DNA of 64,000 nucleotides from an uncultured Coriobacteriaceae bacterium (GTDB lineage Bacteria; Actinomycetota; Coriobacteriia; Coriobacteriales; Atopobiaceae), in contig CADALE010000005.1 of NCBI GenBank assembly GCA_902788705.1, forward strand, positions 91,609-155,608. The letters run 5' to 3'. The notes under the pieces are model-generated. The model did no database searches. It saw only the letters and a program-made list of their open reading frames with translations, and was not told where the DNA came from. This document shows positions 41,150 to 50,540 of this stretch, piece by piece; within the stretch, counting starts at the first letter, position 1, and each line of letters opens with the position of its first letter. A program made the translations under genes and the position numbers.

Positions 41150-44100
41150 ATGAAGATCGCTCGCAGAGCAAGCCTCCTACACGCCACGCTCCTGATCGTT
41201 GCCCTCGCAGCAGCCCTCATCTCCGCAAGCCTGCACGCCATGCCCGCGCTGGCGGACGAGGGAGAGGGGCCAACGGGGTATTGGAGGCTCGTGGACACCA
41301 AGGTCGAGCAGGAAGAGGACACGCTTGACCATGTGGTCTACAGGACCATACACACGGCGTCCGCAGGCAGGCACGAGGTCTTTTACTCCGGTCGCATCCT
41401 GGAAACCGACACCACAGAGTCCGTGACATTCGTGGGAACGTGCACGACCCCGCCTGCCATCATACCTGTGGACGGCGATGTCGTGCTCCAAATGACGCTC
41501 ACCGCGACGGGAAGCAACGTCGAGCACTTCCACTTCAGGGAAACCACTCGCGCCGACCTGAGCAGGTATGGCAGATTTGACGCAACCGAAAAGGGCGCGC
41601 CTGATGGTTGCGAAGTCTGGGCAATCGGAGATTGGGGCAACGACCCAACATGGATCACCTTTTCGGAGGTGCACGCCCAGATGACCGAGTTCAGTGAGCC
41701 TCGCACCATTACCTTCACTTCCTGTGGCGCCGAGACCGTGTGGACATACGAGTATGTTGAGGGCACGGCAGGCTTGGACCAGGCCGACGAAGAGGAGTAT
41801 GTGGACTATCGGCCACAGGACCAAGACGAATACGGTGCAGCATCGGATACGCCCAGCGAGACCTCCACGGGCATCATCCCCACCATCATCGAGGGCTTCG
41901 ACCCCAGTGAGGGCGGGCGGTACGCCGTGATTGGCGGAGCGACCCTCGTGACCATAGGCGGCGTCACCTACCTGCGCTACCGTCGCAGGCGCAACAAGGA
42001 CGGGCAGCACGACAAGCGCAGTCAAGAGCCGAAGAGCGCATATCGCATGCTCGTGTACAAGGACTTTGGTGGCGAGCTTCGGGCTGGAGGCGCTCCTCGC
42101 GAGGTCTGCGCGCGCATCGAGGAGATCGTCGGCGGTTACGCGCCCGTCGGCAACGTGCTCGGCGCGGCCGTCCCCGGCACGAACGTGGCGGTCGGCGCGC
42201 AGGTAAGGCGGCGCGACGACCTGACGCGCGACATCAGGGTGTCAGGCGAGGCCGGCCTGCAGGTGGTGGGCACCACCTTCGACGGCAAGTACCTGGTCGC
42301 CCGCGTGCAGGTGCCCCAGCCGGCGGCCAGCGCCGCCGCGCGACAGCAGGCACACCCCACGGTGGTCTTCGCGTACGCACACCCAGACGGCGCGGGCACC
42401 TTCACTCAGAAGGTCGCGTTCAAGCTGGCGGGCGATCCCCAGATCGTGTTCGTCGGCAAGGGGGGCGACGGGTCCTACTCACGGGCTCTTGGCGCAAGCC
42501 GCATCGGGCTGCTGCTAGGCGACACACAGGGCTCGCCGCTCTGCTTCGAGGCCGAGAACTTTGTCAAGGAACCCACGCACGTGGAGATAAAGGGGAGCGA
42601 CCCACGAGTGTCGGGAGAGGGAGAGCGCTGCGCTGACGCCAAGAGGCCGAACGCCTTCGTGTACCAGGCGCTGGTCAAGAACTCGCTCCCGTCGGACACC
42701 ATCTACGGAACCTGGCCAAGGGAGGTGCAGCTTACCGTCAGCGCCTGGAACGACGAGGGCGAGCGCGCCGAGGCCAAGATGCCCGCGCTCCTCTGGCCCG
42801 AGGGCATCTTCGTCGACACCCGCCAGGTGCGCCCCGAGCGCGTGTTTAAGGACCACATCCTCGTGGACACCTCCGACATCCTGCTCTCGGCAGGGACCGA
42901 GTACAACATCGAAGGCGCAACCGTGGAAATAGGTGCGGCCTTCAAGGACAACGCAGGCACCGTGATCGTGGACATGCCCACCGAGCCGGGCGACGGCTCG
43001 TACCTGAAGCTCAAAGCGGCTGACGACGCCCTTTCTCGCACGGCGCTTGACCCGAACACATCGCGCATCTGGTACACGCTGGGCTACGTCTGGCACCCAA
43101 CCTACAGCGAGGCGCACGAGCCGCTTGGCACGCTGGACCTGAAGCCGCTCATGCCGCTTGTAAGCAGGCGAGAGAGCTACGAGTACCGAGGCATCGTCCC
43201 CATCCGCTACAGCAAGGACGGCCGCCAGGCCCAGGCCGACGTCGTCTTCGCCCTCAAGGGGGTGGGCTCGGACATGTACGACGCCGACCTCAAGGCCGAG
43301 CGCGACCGCATCTATCGCCTGCTTGCCGCCTACCGGCCCGACGACTGGAGTCGCATCGACGCCGTGCTGGCCACCTATGGCAGGCAAGCGGAGATTGACC
43401 AGCAGCGCCTGGGCTCCCAAGATCAGCGCGAGGCGGCTGGCCAGACGGCCATGCAGCTGATGAGGTCCGTGGCACACATCCAGTCGCTGCAGCGCATGCG
43501 GGCCATCCGCAAGATGGTCTACGAGGCGGCTGAGGTGACGCAGGTGCACGTGCAGGTGGAGGCCAACAGCGAGGCCGCACTGTACAACGGGCTGTACCTT
43601 GTCGCAAACACGGTGCGCTGGGCGGACGACATCGCCTTCTCGGTGTGGTGGACGGCGCTATGCGGGCCCGGCGCCGCCGCGTTCGTCGAGCCGTTGATGA
43701 CACCGCTCAAGGACTGGGTGGTTGGCTTCGTCGAGATCCTGGGGCTGTGCGCGTTTGACGATGAGGCGGCCATCCCGCCCGACAACTACTTCACGCTGGA
43801 AGGCTTTGAGAACGAGGTGCTGCACAAGCAGCTTGACGGCGAGTTCATGGGCATCCTCATGGGCAACACCGTGCCCACCCCGGGCTCGTTCAGCTGGAAG
43901 AGGCTGCTGTTTGGCATGGGCGCCACGGTGTGCTACCTCTTCTATCGCAACTGCGCGAGCGGCAAGTACAGCAAGGTCAACGAGTCGGGCACCACCGAGT
44001 TCGACCTCTGGGGCGCCCTGAAGGCCACCACCGCCGACCTGAGCATCTTCAGCGTCAAGGCGCTGATCTCCTACTTCATCGCGCGCGGGGCCGCATCCAA

Positions 44101-44767
44101 GATGACCGCGACGAACGAGACCCCTTTGTTCAAGCTGGACGAGGCGGATGGCCCCTTTGACAGGTTCTGCGTCAAGGCAGCCAAGTGGCTCATCGAGGAC
44201 CCGCTTCGGGCCATCGGCGATGCGGCGGACACCACGGCCGACCGCATGGTCGGCTCCCTGAGCGAGGTGATTTCCGGCAACGCCACGGTGGAGGTCATCC
44301 AGGCTTCGCTCGACGGCGTCCAGTCAAGTCTTGTCGACATCGTGCGCGGCGAGGCTGCCGACGCAGCGCCAGGCTCGTCGTCTGTCGATGAGTGGGTGCG
44401 CAGCTTTGGCGTGGTGGCGGTGGTTCCGAAGGACGCCGAGGGCCAGCCGCTCATGGATTCCGCCGGAAATCCCTGCACCCTGCAGGTGCCCCTCCTCACC
44501 GCCGTCGCCCTGTACGTCAACCACGTGCTGAAGGAGCTCGAGCTTGACATCAAGATAGACTTCCGCGGCGTCGTGCCCGACGAGCCCGGATACCTGCCGC
44601 ACGACCAGCTTGTCAGCGTTCTTGAGAGCATCGACAGCACAGGCTCCGAGGTGGGCTTCCTGCGCGACCCTGCGGCCCAGGGCGAAGGCACGCAGGGCCC
44701 CTACGCTGGCGGCGCTTCGCGGCCGACGCTAGATACGGGCATCGACTTCCATCGCTACGCAAAGTAG
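41150..44767 (+). CDS. Very large exported/membrane protein of unknown function
   Basis: 1,205 residues from the ATG at 41150 behind GAAAGGA. A signal peptide (ends near ALADEG, residue ~36) leads into an ectodomain (~37-255) with YWRLVDTKV and several cysteines. A membrane helix GGRYAVIGGATLVTIGGVTYLRY (~258-280) is followed by the basic RRRRNKDGQHDKR, which suggests the remainder is on the cytoplasmic side. That part has beta-rich segments (KDFGGELRAGGAPREV..., VAVGAQVRRRDDLTRDIRVSGEAGLQV) and a helical middle with RAIRKMVYEAAEV. Two further hydrophobic patches are DDIAFSVWWTALCGPGAAAFV and LLFGMGATVCYLFY. No family recognised. It is flanked by a small membrane protein and a zinc-ribbon membrane protein, all on one strand. 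Confidence 0.8.
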   Translation: MKIARRASLLHATLLIVALAAALISASLHAMPALADEGEGPTGYWRLVDTKVEQEEDTLDHVVYRTIHTASAGRHEVFYSGRILETDTTESVTFVGTCTTPPAIIPVDGDVVLQMTLTATGSNVEHFHFRETTRADLSRYGRFDATEKGAPDGCEVWAIGDWGNDPTWITFSEVHAQMTEFSEPRTITFTSCGAETVWTYEYVEGTAGLDQADEEEYVDYRPQDQDEYGAASDTPSETSTGIIPTIIEGFDPSEGGRYAVIGGATLVTIGGVTYLRYRRRRNKDGQHDKRSQEPKSAYRMLVYKDFGGELRAGGAPREVCARIEEIVGGYAPVGNVLGAAVPGTNVAVGAQVRRRDDLTRDIRVSGEAGLQVVGTTFDGKYLVARVQVPQPAASAAARQQAHPTVVFAYAHPDGAGTFTQKVAFKLAGDPQIVFVGKGGDGSYSRALGASRIGLLLGDTQGSPLCFEAENFVKEPTHVEIKGSDPRVSGEGERCADAKRPNAFVYQALVKNSLPSDTIYGTWPREVQLTVSAWNDEGERAEAKMPALLWPEGIFVDTRQVRPERVFKDHILVDTSDILLSAGTEYNIEGATVEIGAAFKDNAGTVIVDMPTEPGDGSYLKLKAADDALSRTALDPNTSRIWYTLGYVWHPTYSEAHEPLGTLDLKPLMPLVSRRESYEYRGIVPIRYSKDGRQAQADVVFALKGVGSDMYDADLKAERDRIYRLLAAYRPDDWSRIDAVLATYGRQAEIDQQRLGSQDQREAAGQTAMQLMRSVAHIQSLQRMRAIRKMVYEAAEVTQVHVQVEANSEAALYNGLYLVANTVRWADDIAFSVWWTALCGPGAAAFVEPLMTPLKDWVVGFVEILGLCAFDDEAAIPPDNYFTLEGFENEVLHKQLDGEFMGILMGNTVPTPGSFSWKRLLFGMGATVCYLFYRNCASGKYSKVNESGTTEFDLWGALKATTADLSIFSVKALISYFIARGAASKMTATNETPLFKLDEADGPFDRFCVKAAKWLIEDPLRAIGDAADTTADRMVGSLSEVISGNATVEVIQASLDGVQSSLVDIVRGEAADAAPGSSSVDEWVRSFGVVAVVPKDAEGQPLMDSAGNPCTLQVPLLTAVALYVNHVLKELELDIKIDFRGVVPDEPGYLPHDQLVSVLESIDSTGSEVGFLRDPAAQGEGTQGPYAGGASRPTLDTGIDFHRYAK

Positions 44768-44777
44768 AGGAGCGAGC

Positions 44778-45890
44778 ATGGCCTTTTGCACAGAATGTGG
44801 CGCATGGCTGACGGAGGGGGCAAAGTTCTGCGCCGAGTGCGGGGCGCCCGTTTCCATGCGCTCCGGGACTGCCGCGAAGCAGGGCAACCTGGCGGACCGC
44901 ACCAGCGTGAGCGCGCAGGCCTCGATGGCCGCGGCCGAGGTCCTCGCTGGCGCGGCGATGGTCGAGGCGCCCGCCGAGGCAGGCGAGTTTGTGGCTGGCA
45001 CGTGGGAACACGCAGCGCCGACCTCCGCCAATGAGGCGACTGGGCAGCCCCAGGCCTATCAGCACGGCGGGCAGTTCCTACCCTCGGACGGAGGGGCCGC
45101 TCGAAAGCGAAGGCGGTCGCGGCTGCCGTTTCTGCTTGCGCTTGCGGCGGCGCTCGTGGCCGTGGCCGTGTATGTGGTGCCGCTCTTCATCCCACATCCG
45201 CACGACCCGCACGAGGACATGGCGCTGACGTCCGAGACGGCGGGCGAGGCCGCCGAGCCCGAGGCCACGGCGCCGGAGGAGCCGGAGCCCACGGTACCTG
45301 CCGCGCCGGGCGCGGCTGAGGACGCGGGCGAGGCCGCCGAGCCCGAGGCCACGGCGCCGGAGGAGCCGGAGCCCACGGTGCCTGCCGCGCCGGGCGCGGC
45401 TGAGGAGCCGGAGCCCACGGTGCCGGACGCCCAGGCCGCGCCTCCCACCAGCAGCGCATTCTCCACCGACGAGCGCCCTGAGCTCATCGAGTTCACCTGG
45501 CTCACGGGCTCCACGGCCAAGGGCAACGTCCCCGACGGGGCAACCAGGCTCACGGGGTTCGCGGACGTCGAAGGCGGCTGGAAGGGCTATCTGTATTCGG
45601 GAGACATGGAGTGGCTGCTCAACGCGCGCATCGACAGCGTCCAGGACGGCGCTGCCATCACGATCGACTGGTACTATCTGCGCATCGGCGGTGTATCGGG
45701 CGAGGTTAAAAAGGACGATACGGCCGACTCGCTGTTCAATGGGGCGTGGGTGGATGGGCAGCTTGATGCCACAGGGTCCGGCCGCGTTTTGGTGAAGGCG
45801 TTTTGGCAGCAGGACGACCATCAGTATGCCGCAGGCACGTTCACTTGGCCCGACGGTGAGACTGGCACCATCATCCTCATGCGCCCGTAA
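44778..45890 (+). CDS. Zinc-ribbon membrane protein with Pro/Glu/Ala repeat stalk
   Basis: 370 residues from an ATG behind GAGGAGCG. An N-terminal zinc ribbon C-T-E-C ... C-A-E-C (residues 4-24), an Ala-rich linker, RKRRRSR followed by one membrane helix (~115-138), a Glu/Pro/Ala stalk with a near-exact tandem copy of a ~27-residue unit (EPEATAPEEPEPTVPAAPG, 45241-45420), and a C-terminal ~130-residue globular domain with SVQDGAAITIDWYYLRIGGVSGEVKKDDTADSLF. Topology: ribbon inside, globular domain outside. It follows the giant gene by 10 bp, probably one operon. The C-terminal domain resembles none I recognise. Confidence 0.8.
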   Translation: MAFCTECGAWLTEGAKFCAECGAPVSMRSGTAAKQGNLADRTSVSAQASMAAAEVLAGAAMVEAPAEAGEFVAGTWEHAAPTSANEATGQPQAYQHGGQFLPSDGGAARKRRRSRLPFLLALAAALVAVAVYVVPLFIPHPHDPHEDMALTSETAGEAAEPEATAPEEPEPTVPAAPGAAEDAGEAAEPEATAPEEPEPTVPAAPGAAEEPEPTVPDAQAAPPTSSAFSTDERPELIEFTWLTGSTAKGNVPDGATRLTGFADVEGGWKGYLYSGDMEWLLNARIDSVQDGAAITIDWYYLRIGGVSGEVKKDDTADSLFNGAWVDGQLDATGSGRVLVKAFWQQDDHQYAAGTFTWPDGETGTIILMRP

Positions 45891-45959
45891 GGGTGCGGCC
45901 TGGGGCCGCGCGGGATCCGTGCGGAGTCTGCGGCTGGCGCGGCGCGGGATCCGGAGCTC

Positions 45960-46114
45960 CTCCGCAACTTGCGACAACCAGGGGCCGGTTCCCGCCCGCG
46001 GATGTCGGGGGATGCGTGGGGGCCTGGCGCGGGCGGAGCGCGAGTGTACATTTAATTCGAGTTATTCGGGCTCTGAAAAACGGAGTCCAAATAAGTGAAA
46101 TTAAATGTACACTC
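45960..46114. repeat. Composite intergenic element, copy C
   Basis: 60-bp block at about 45960-46023 and 73-nt palindrome at 46042-46114, almost identical to copies A and B. A short fragment GCGGCAGATGTATACTCCGGGC at 46151-46172 recalls the palindrome's right end. It lies between the zinc-ribbon gene and the MscS gene. Confidence 0.8.
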
Positions 46115-46287
46115 CGGGCCCGTGGAGCCAGGCGTGACCGCGGCGACCGGTGGCGGCAGATGTATACTCCGGGCCTGGATCCCGGCGGCTGCGCCCCGGC
46201 CGCGAGGCCGCATCGCACCCACCTCGCGCGCGTATAATGTGGCAGTTGCGCACGCATCGCGACGCCTCATGGAAAGGACCCCCACCC

Positions 46288-47544
46288 ATGTCACCCACGA
46301 CCCCATCACCTCCCCTCCCCATCGCGTGGCAGCTGGGCAACTGGTCCCTCGTCATCTGCGGACTCTTCTACGCGCTGCTCTGCGTGTTCAGCGTCGTCAC
46401 GGGAGCCATGTACCTGCTTGGCCTGCGCGAACTCAACCCCCTGGAGCTCTCCGACAAGACGGTCCACAGCCTGCAAGGCCAAGGCAAGCTGCAGCGCTTC
46501 GCGCGCATCATGGGCGCCGTCACCATCGTGGTAGGCATCGCGCAGGGGGTCAGCGCATGGGCCATCCTCACCATCGCGGGCACGATGGGCTACGCCATCG
46601 CCCTGGGCTTCACGCTGTTCTCCCTCTGCTCGGTGCTGTTCAAGCTGCGCAGCAAGGTTAGCGCATTCCCGCTGCTCAAGCTGGGAGCCTACCTCGCCAT
46701 CCTGATCATCCTAGCCATGGACGGCAACCGACAGCTGTTCATGCAAAGCGGCACCGCGCTCAGCACGGGTCTGGGCACCGCGCTGCTTTCCACGTTCACC
46801 GTGGTGATAACCATCACCGTCGGCCTCGTCGCCGAGCAGCTTGCCACGCGCGTCATCCGCCGGGCCTTCAGCGAATCCGCCGTGGGCGACGTGTCCATCG
46901 GCGTCAACATCGTCCGCGCGCTCATCGTGGTGATCTGCGCTTCGTTCCTGGGCGAGAACGTCTTTCACATCGAGCTGAGCGGCGTGGTGCAGGCGCTGGG
47001 CGTCACCACACTGGTAGTGTCGCTGGGCCTGCAGGACCTGATAAAGAACGTGGTAGCCGGCATGCAGGTGGTGCTTACGCACCTGTTTTCGGTGGGCGAC
47101 CAGCTCGACGCAGGCAGCGTGCGCGGCGAGATCATGGACGTAAGCTGGCGCCAGACCATCCTGCGCGACAAGGACGGCGACACCCACGTGGTGCCCAACT
47201 CCGTACTGACGGGGGCCACCTTCATGCGCCGCGAGGGCAAGATGGTGCGCCGCCACGACATCAGCTGCGACATCAAGCCGGGCCTTGACCTCAACCGCGT
47301 GGGCGACGACATCGAGCGCCTGGCCGACGAGGTGCTGGACCAGCGCGGCTGGCGCGCCGAGGAGCCCACCGAGGTGCGCTTTTTGGGGTCCACCGCCAAC
47401 GGCGTGCAGGCCTCCATTCGCATCTACCTCAAGGACATCGAGTACGCCACCCGCAGCATGGACGCCGTGATGCGCGCCATCGGCCAGCGCGGCTACCTGG
47501 CAGACTGGACCAACGAGGGCCCCGCGCAGGAGCAGTGGCGATAG
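46288..47544 (+). CDS. MscS-type mechanosensitive ion channel
   Basis: 418 residues from the ATG at 46288 behind GGAAAGG. About five membrane helices, the last being the pore helix LGVTTLVVSLGLQDLIKNVVAGMQVVLTHLFSVGDQLDAG, followed by the beta-domain EIMDVSWRQTILRDKDGDTHVVPNSVLTGATFMRR and the C-terminal alpha/beta domain. Opens under membrane tension to release solutes in hypo-osmotic shock. The upstream frame to 46150 crosses the palindromic element and is not used. Monocistronic. Confidence 0.92.
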   Translation: MSPTTPSPPLPIAWQLGNWSLVICGLFYALLCVFSVVTGAMYLLGLRELNPLELSDKTVHSLQGQGKLQRFARIMGAVTIVVGIAQGVSAWAILTIAGTMGYAIALGFTLFSLCSVLFKLRSKVSAFPLLKLGAYLAILIILAMDGNRQLFMQSGTALSTGLGTALLSTFTVVITITVGLVAEQLATRVIRRAFSESAVGDVSIGVNIVRALIVVICASFLGENVFHIELSGVVQALGVTTLVVSLGLQDLIKNVVAGMQVVLTHLFSVGDQLDAGSVRGEIMDVSWRQTILRDKDGDTHVVPNSVLTGATFMRREGKMVRRHDISCDIKPGLDLNRVGDDIERLADEVLDQRGWRAEEPTEVRFLGSTANGVQASIRIYLKDIEYATRSMDAVMRAIGQRGYLADWTNEGPAQEQWR

Positions 47545-47584
47545 GCGCAGACGCACTCGCGGCAACCAACGCCGCGGCCGCCGC

Positions 47585-48079
47585 CTACCTCACGTAGTGG
47601 ATGCGCGCCTCGTCGAAGCGGTCCCGCTGGCTGCGCTCCTCGGCCGGGTAGCCGTAGGGGAAGATGGCGAAGGCCCGCAGCGTGTTGGGCAGGCCAAGGA
47701 TGCGCTCAACTGCCTGCATGCGCTCCTCCTGCGGGGCGATGCCCAGCCACACCCCGCCCAGCCCCTGGGCGCACGTCTCCAGCCAGAGGTTTTCCATCGC
47801 GATGGAGAGGTCTACCTGCGCGTATTCCGGCAGCTTGCAGTTGGTGCGGTAGGCTGACACGATGGCGGCAGGAGCGTTTTTGGTCATGCCCGCGAAGGGC
47901 TGCACCTGGGATAGCTGGGCCAGCACGTCCTTGTTGGTGACAACGTAGAACTCCCACGGCTGCTGGTTGGCCGCAGACGGCGCCTGCATCGCGGCGCGTA
48001 GCAGAGCCTGGGTCTTCTCGGGCTCCACCGGCCGGTCCTGGTACTTCCTGATGCTCACGCGCTCGAAGATGGCGTCCAT
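47585..48079 (-). CDS. Nitroreductase family protein
   Basis: 164 residues from the ATG at 48079 behind GGAGGACC. MDAIFERVSIRKYQDRPVEPEKTQALLRAAMQAPSAANQQPWEFYVV is the family start with the FMN-binding SIRKY and SA-N-QPW elements; the late PEERSQRDRFDEARIHYV tail is typical. Family members reduce nitroaromatics or flavins with NAD(P)H, or take part in anaerobic metabolism; substrate unknown. It converges with the MscS gene. Confidence 0.9.
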   Translation of the reverse strand: MDAIFERVSIRKYQDRPVEPEKTQALLRAAMQAPSAANQQPWEFYVVTNKDVLAQLSQVQPFAGMTKNAPAAIVSAYRTNCKLPEYAQVDLSIAMENLWLETCAQGLGGVWLGIAPQEERMQAVERILGLPNTLRAFAIFPYGYPAEERSQRDRFDEARIHYVR

Positions 48080-48308
48080 GGGGGGTCCTCCGGTTTCGTG
48101 GGGTGTGTACTGCCGCCCATTTTAGGCGATGAGGACGGGCACCCCCGTTGAACAGCTGGTAATTGCAAGCCACATCAAGCTGTGGAGCACTAATCGAGTA
48201 CTATTACGATGTCGAATCCTTGGGATAGTAGCCAAGCGCATGCGCCAGACCACGGTTCGATTGCTTGCACTCACTTTGTTCTCGCAAGGTACCTTCAAGG
48301 GAGTACGC

Positions 48309-49778
48309 GTGAGAAGCAATGACCATCTTATCTTTGAGTACCACACGCCCGAGCAAGTGATGGAGCGTGCCCACCACCTTGAGGGGATGACCTTCCAGGA
48401 CGTGCTGGACCTGGGAATCGTTGCCGACGGCGTGGTACGCGAGTACAACTCCCGCCGCTACAAGGGTGGGATGGGCAACCTCCTGGAGGAGCGATACTTC
48501 GGCTACCGCGCGAACTCCGACCGCGAGCCCGACTTCGCCGAGGCCGGCGTCGAGCTGAAGGCCACCTGCATCGACCGCAGGAAGAACGGCCAGGACACCG
48601 CAGGCGAGCGTCTCGTGCTCACCATGATCCCGTACGACGAGGAGGCGCCCGCGTCTCTCTATGACTCGCACTTGTGGCACAAGTGCAGGTCGATACTCCT
48701 GGTGTGGTACCGCCGCGACCGCAGCATCGACCCCTACGAGCAGCGAATCGAACACGTGGCGCTCTTCACCCCTCCCGAGCGCGACCTGCGGGTCATCGAG
48801 TACGACTACTCGCTGATAACGGGGCTGGTCCGCGACGGCCGCGCGGATGAGCTCTCGGAGTCGCTCACGTCCTACCTCGGCGCCTGCACCAAGGGGGCGA
48901 CGGCGGAGAAGAGCATGCGCGACCAGGCGCGCTACGCACCGGGGAGGAAGGCCAAGGCGCGCGCCTTCTCCTATAAGCAGTCCTACATGAACTACGTGCT
49001 GCACCACTACGTCATGGGAGAGCCCGAGGCCGAGAGCGTGGTCAGGGACCCGAGGGAGCTGGAGAGGCAGTCGCTCGAGCAGTACGTGACGAGGATAATC
49101 AACGCCCACGTCGGCGAGAGCGACCGCGACCTCTGCCGAACGCTCGGCATCGAGTACACGGGGAACAAGGCCCAGTGGACGACCATCGCGTACCGCCTGC
49201 TGGGTGTGCGGGGAGACCGGGCCGCCGAGTTCGAGAAGGCCGGCATACGCGTACGGACACTGCGTCCCGAGCCCGACGGCAGGCGGCTCGTGGAGAGCGC
49301 GCCGATCCTGAACATCGACTTCATGTCGCTAGCGGCCGAGCGCGACTGGGATGGCTCCGAGCTGCGGAGCCTGCTCGCCGACATGCGCTACCTCTTCGTG
49401 GTCTTCCAGAAGGAGGGCGACCGCACGGTGCTCCGCGGCTGCAAGGTGTGGGGCATGCCCGAGCGCGACCTTGACGGGCCCGTGCGCGAATGCTGGCGGC
49501 GAGCTAGGGATACAATCCGTGAAGGTGTAGTGCTCACGTGTAGGCTGGATACCCGCGGAAAGGTCTCGTATACCAACAACCTCCCCGGCATGTCTGATAA
49601 CTCAGTTGCTCACGTAAGGCCCAGGGCTGCTCGGGCAGCGTATCGGTTCGAGAACGGGACCACAATCGGGAACGTGGAGCGTGATGCTGAGGAGCTACCC
49701 GACGGCAGGTGGATGACCAGACAGGCGTTCTGGCTAAACAGCTCATACCTACTGGAGCAGGTAGCTGACCTACTCTGA
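48309..49778 (+). CDS. Sau3AI/MutH-like type II restriction endonuclease (GATC predicted)
   Basis: 489 residues from a GTG at 48309 behind AAGGGAG; this is the length of Sau3AI. KGGMGNLLEERYFG, then NSDREPDFAEAGVELKAT: D75, E82 and K84 have the same spacing as D70/E77/K79 in MutH. The second half (from ~270) looks like a second, degenerate MutH-like domain, as in Sau3AI, where it helps dimerisation and site binding. An open frame continues upstream to 48129 but lacks a ribosome site. Its presumed partner is the C5 methyltransferase at 50541; Sau3AI cuts GATC and is blocked by cytosine-5 methylation, so specificity for GATC is likely but unproven. Confidence 0.88.
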   Translation: MRSNDHLIFEYHTPEQVMERAHHLEGMTFQDVLDLGIVADGVVREYNSRRYKGGMGNLLEERYFGYRANSDREPDFAEAGVELKATCIDRRKNGQDTAGERLVLTMIPYDEEAPASLYDSHLWHKCRSILLVWYRRDRSIDPYEQRIEHVALFTPPERDLRVIEYDYSLITGLVRDGRADELSESLTSYLGACTKGATAEKSMRDQARYAPGRKAKARAFSYKQSYMNYVLHHYVMGEPEAESVVRDPRELERQSLEQYVTRIINAHVGESDRDLCRTLGIEYTGNKAQWTTIAYRLLGVRGDRAAEFEKAGIRVRTLRPEPDGRRLVESAPILNIDFMSLAAERDWDGSELRSLLADMRYLFVVFQKEGDRTVLRGCKVWGMPERDLDGPVRECWRRARDTIREGVVLTCRLDTRGKVSYTNNLPGMSDNSVAHVRPRAARAAYRFENGTTIGNVERDAEELPDGRWMTRQAFWLNSSYLLEQVADLL

Positions 49779-49859
49779 GAATTCCAAAAGAATATACTTC
49801 AAGCTAGGAAGAAGTATCGGACCGGCTATTGTTTGAGGTCGCAGAGATAGGGGCATGTC

Positions 49860-50456
49860 ATGAGACGCTCACTTGCTGGAATCTTGCTGGTGTCGACGCT
49901 GCTTTTGGCGGGCTGCGGCGGCGGCAATGGTGTCGGCAAAGTTATGGAGATAACCGAGAACGGCACCTACGACGTGAGCGGTTACGACCAAGTTGTCGTT
50001 GCCGTCGGGGACGAGGTACAGGATGCTGTTGAAGGGCACGCGGAGTCTGCAGCAAACGACGCTGGGCTCAACCTCGTGAGGGCCAAGCTCAAGTACTTCT
50101 CCATGGAGGTCCCAGAATTGATGGTTAAGGACTACACGGAGCAGGAGCTAACCGAGGATGACATGCATACGTTCATGTTCGAGATTGACAACAACGTTGA
50201 CTGCATGCTTTCCATCACCGCGATGAAGACGGGCGGCACCAGCCCCCTAGAGACCTTCTCGGATGGACCACAGGAGGAAGTCAACGGAATCGTCATGGCC
50301 ATCAAGCATGAACACGCAGGCGACCAGCGTAAGGTTCGGGTCGACTTCATTGAGGATGGCGTACTCCACACCATCACGCTCTACTATCCAGTAGCCAGAG
50401 ACGACGTATATGGTGACTATGCTGAGCAGTTCTATCGCACCATACAGATGAACTAG
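49860..50456 (+). CDS. Lipoprotein within the restriction island
   Basis: 198 residues. Signal peptide with lipobox LAGC (Cys ~19), then GGGNGVGKVMEITENGTYDVSGYDQVVVAVGDEV and mostly soluble, acidic sequence. No known domain recognised. It lies between endonuclease and methyltransferase genes, all on the same strand, with 80 bp on each side and RBS AGGGG. Whether it belongs to the defence system or is a passenger cannot be decided from this sequence. Confidence 0.75.
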   Translation: MRRSLAGILLVSTLLLAGCGGGNGVGKVMEITENGTYDVSGYDQVVVAVGDEVQDAVEGHAESAANDAGLNLVRAKLKYFSMEVPELMVKDYTEQELTEDDMHTFMFEIDNNVDCMLSITAMKTGGTSPLETFSDGPQEEVNGIVMAIKHEHAGDQRKVRVDFIEDGVLHTITLYYPVARDDVYGDYAEQFYRTIQMN

Positions 50457-50470
50457 CCAATGACGTGGTC

Positions 50471-50499
50471 TTGATCGTGTCCGGCGGTTGATCTAAGAT
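50471..50499 (+). promoter_or_regulatory. Promoter of the C5 methyltransferase overlapping two GATC sites
   Basis: TTGATC (50471-50476), 17-bp spacer, TAAGAT (50494-50499). GATC occurs at 50473-50476 inside the -35 and at 50490-50493 directly against the -10. If the methyltransferase modifies GATC, promoter methylation could tune its own expression. Confidence 0.6.
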
Positions 50500-50540
50500 T
50501 GTCCTTACAACCTAGCCGTCCACAGCAGCAGAGGAGAAAC

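Noticed and set aside
48129..48308. Upstream extension of the Sau3AI-like endonuclease
   Set aside because: Open frame but no ribosome site; the GTG at 48309 has AAGGGAG and gives the family's length of 489 residues.
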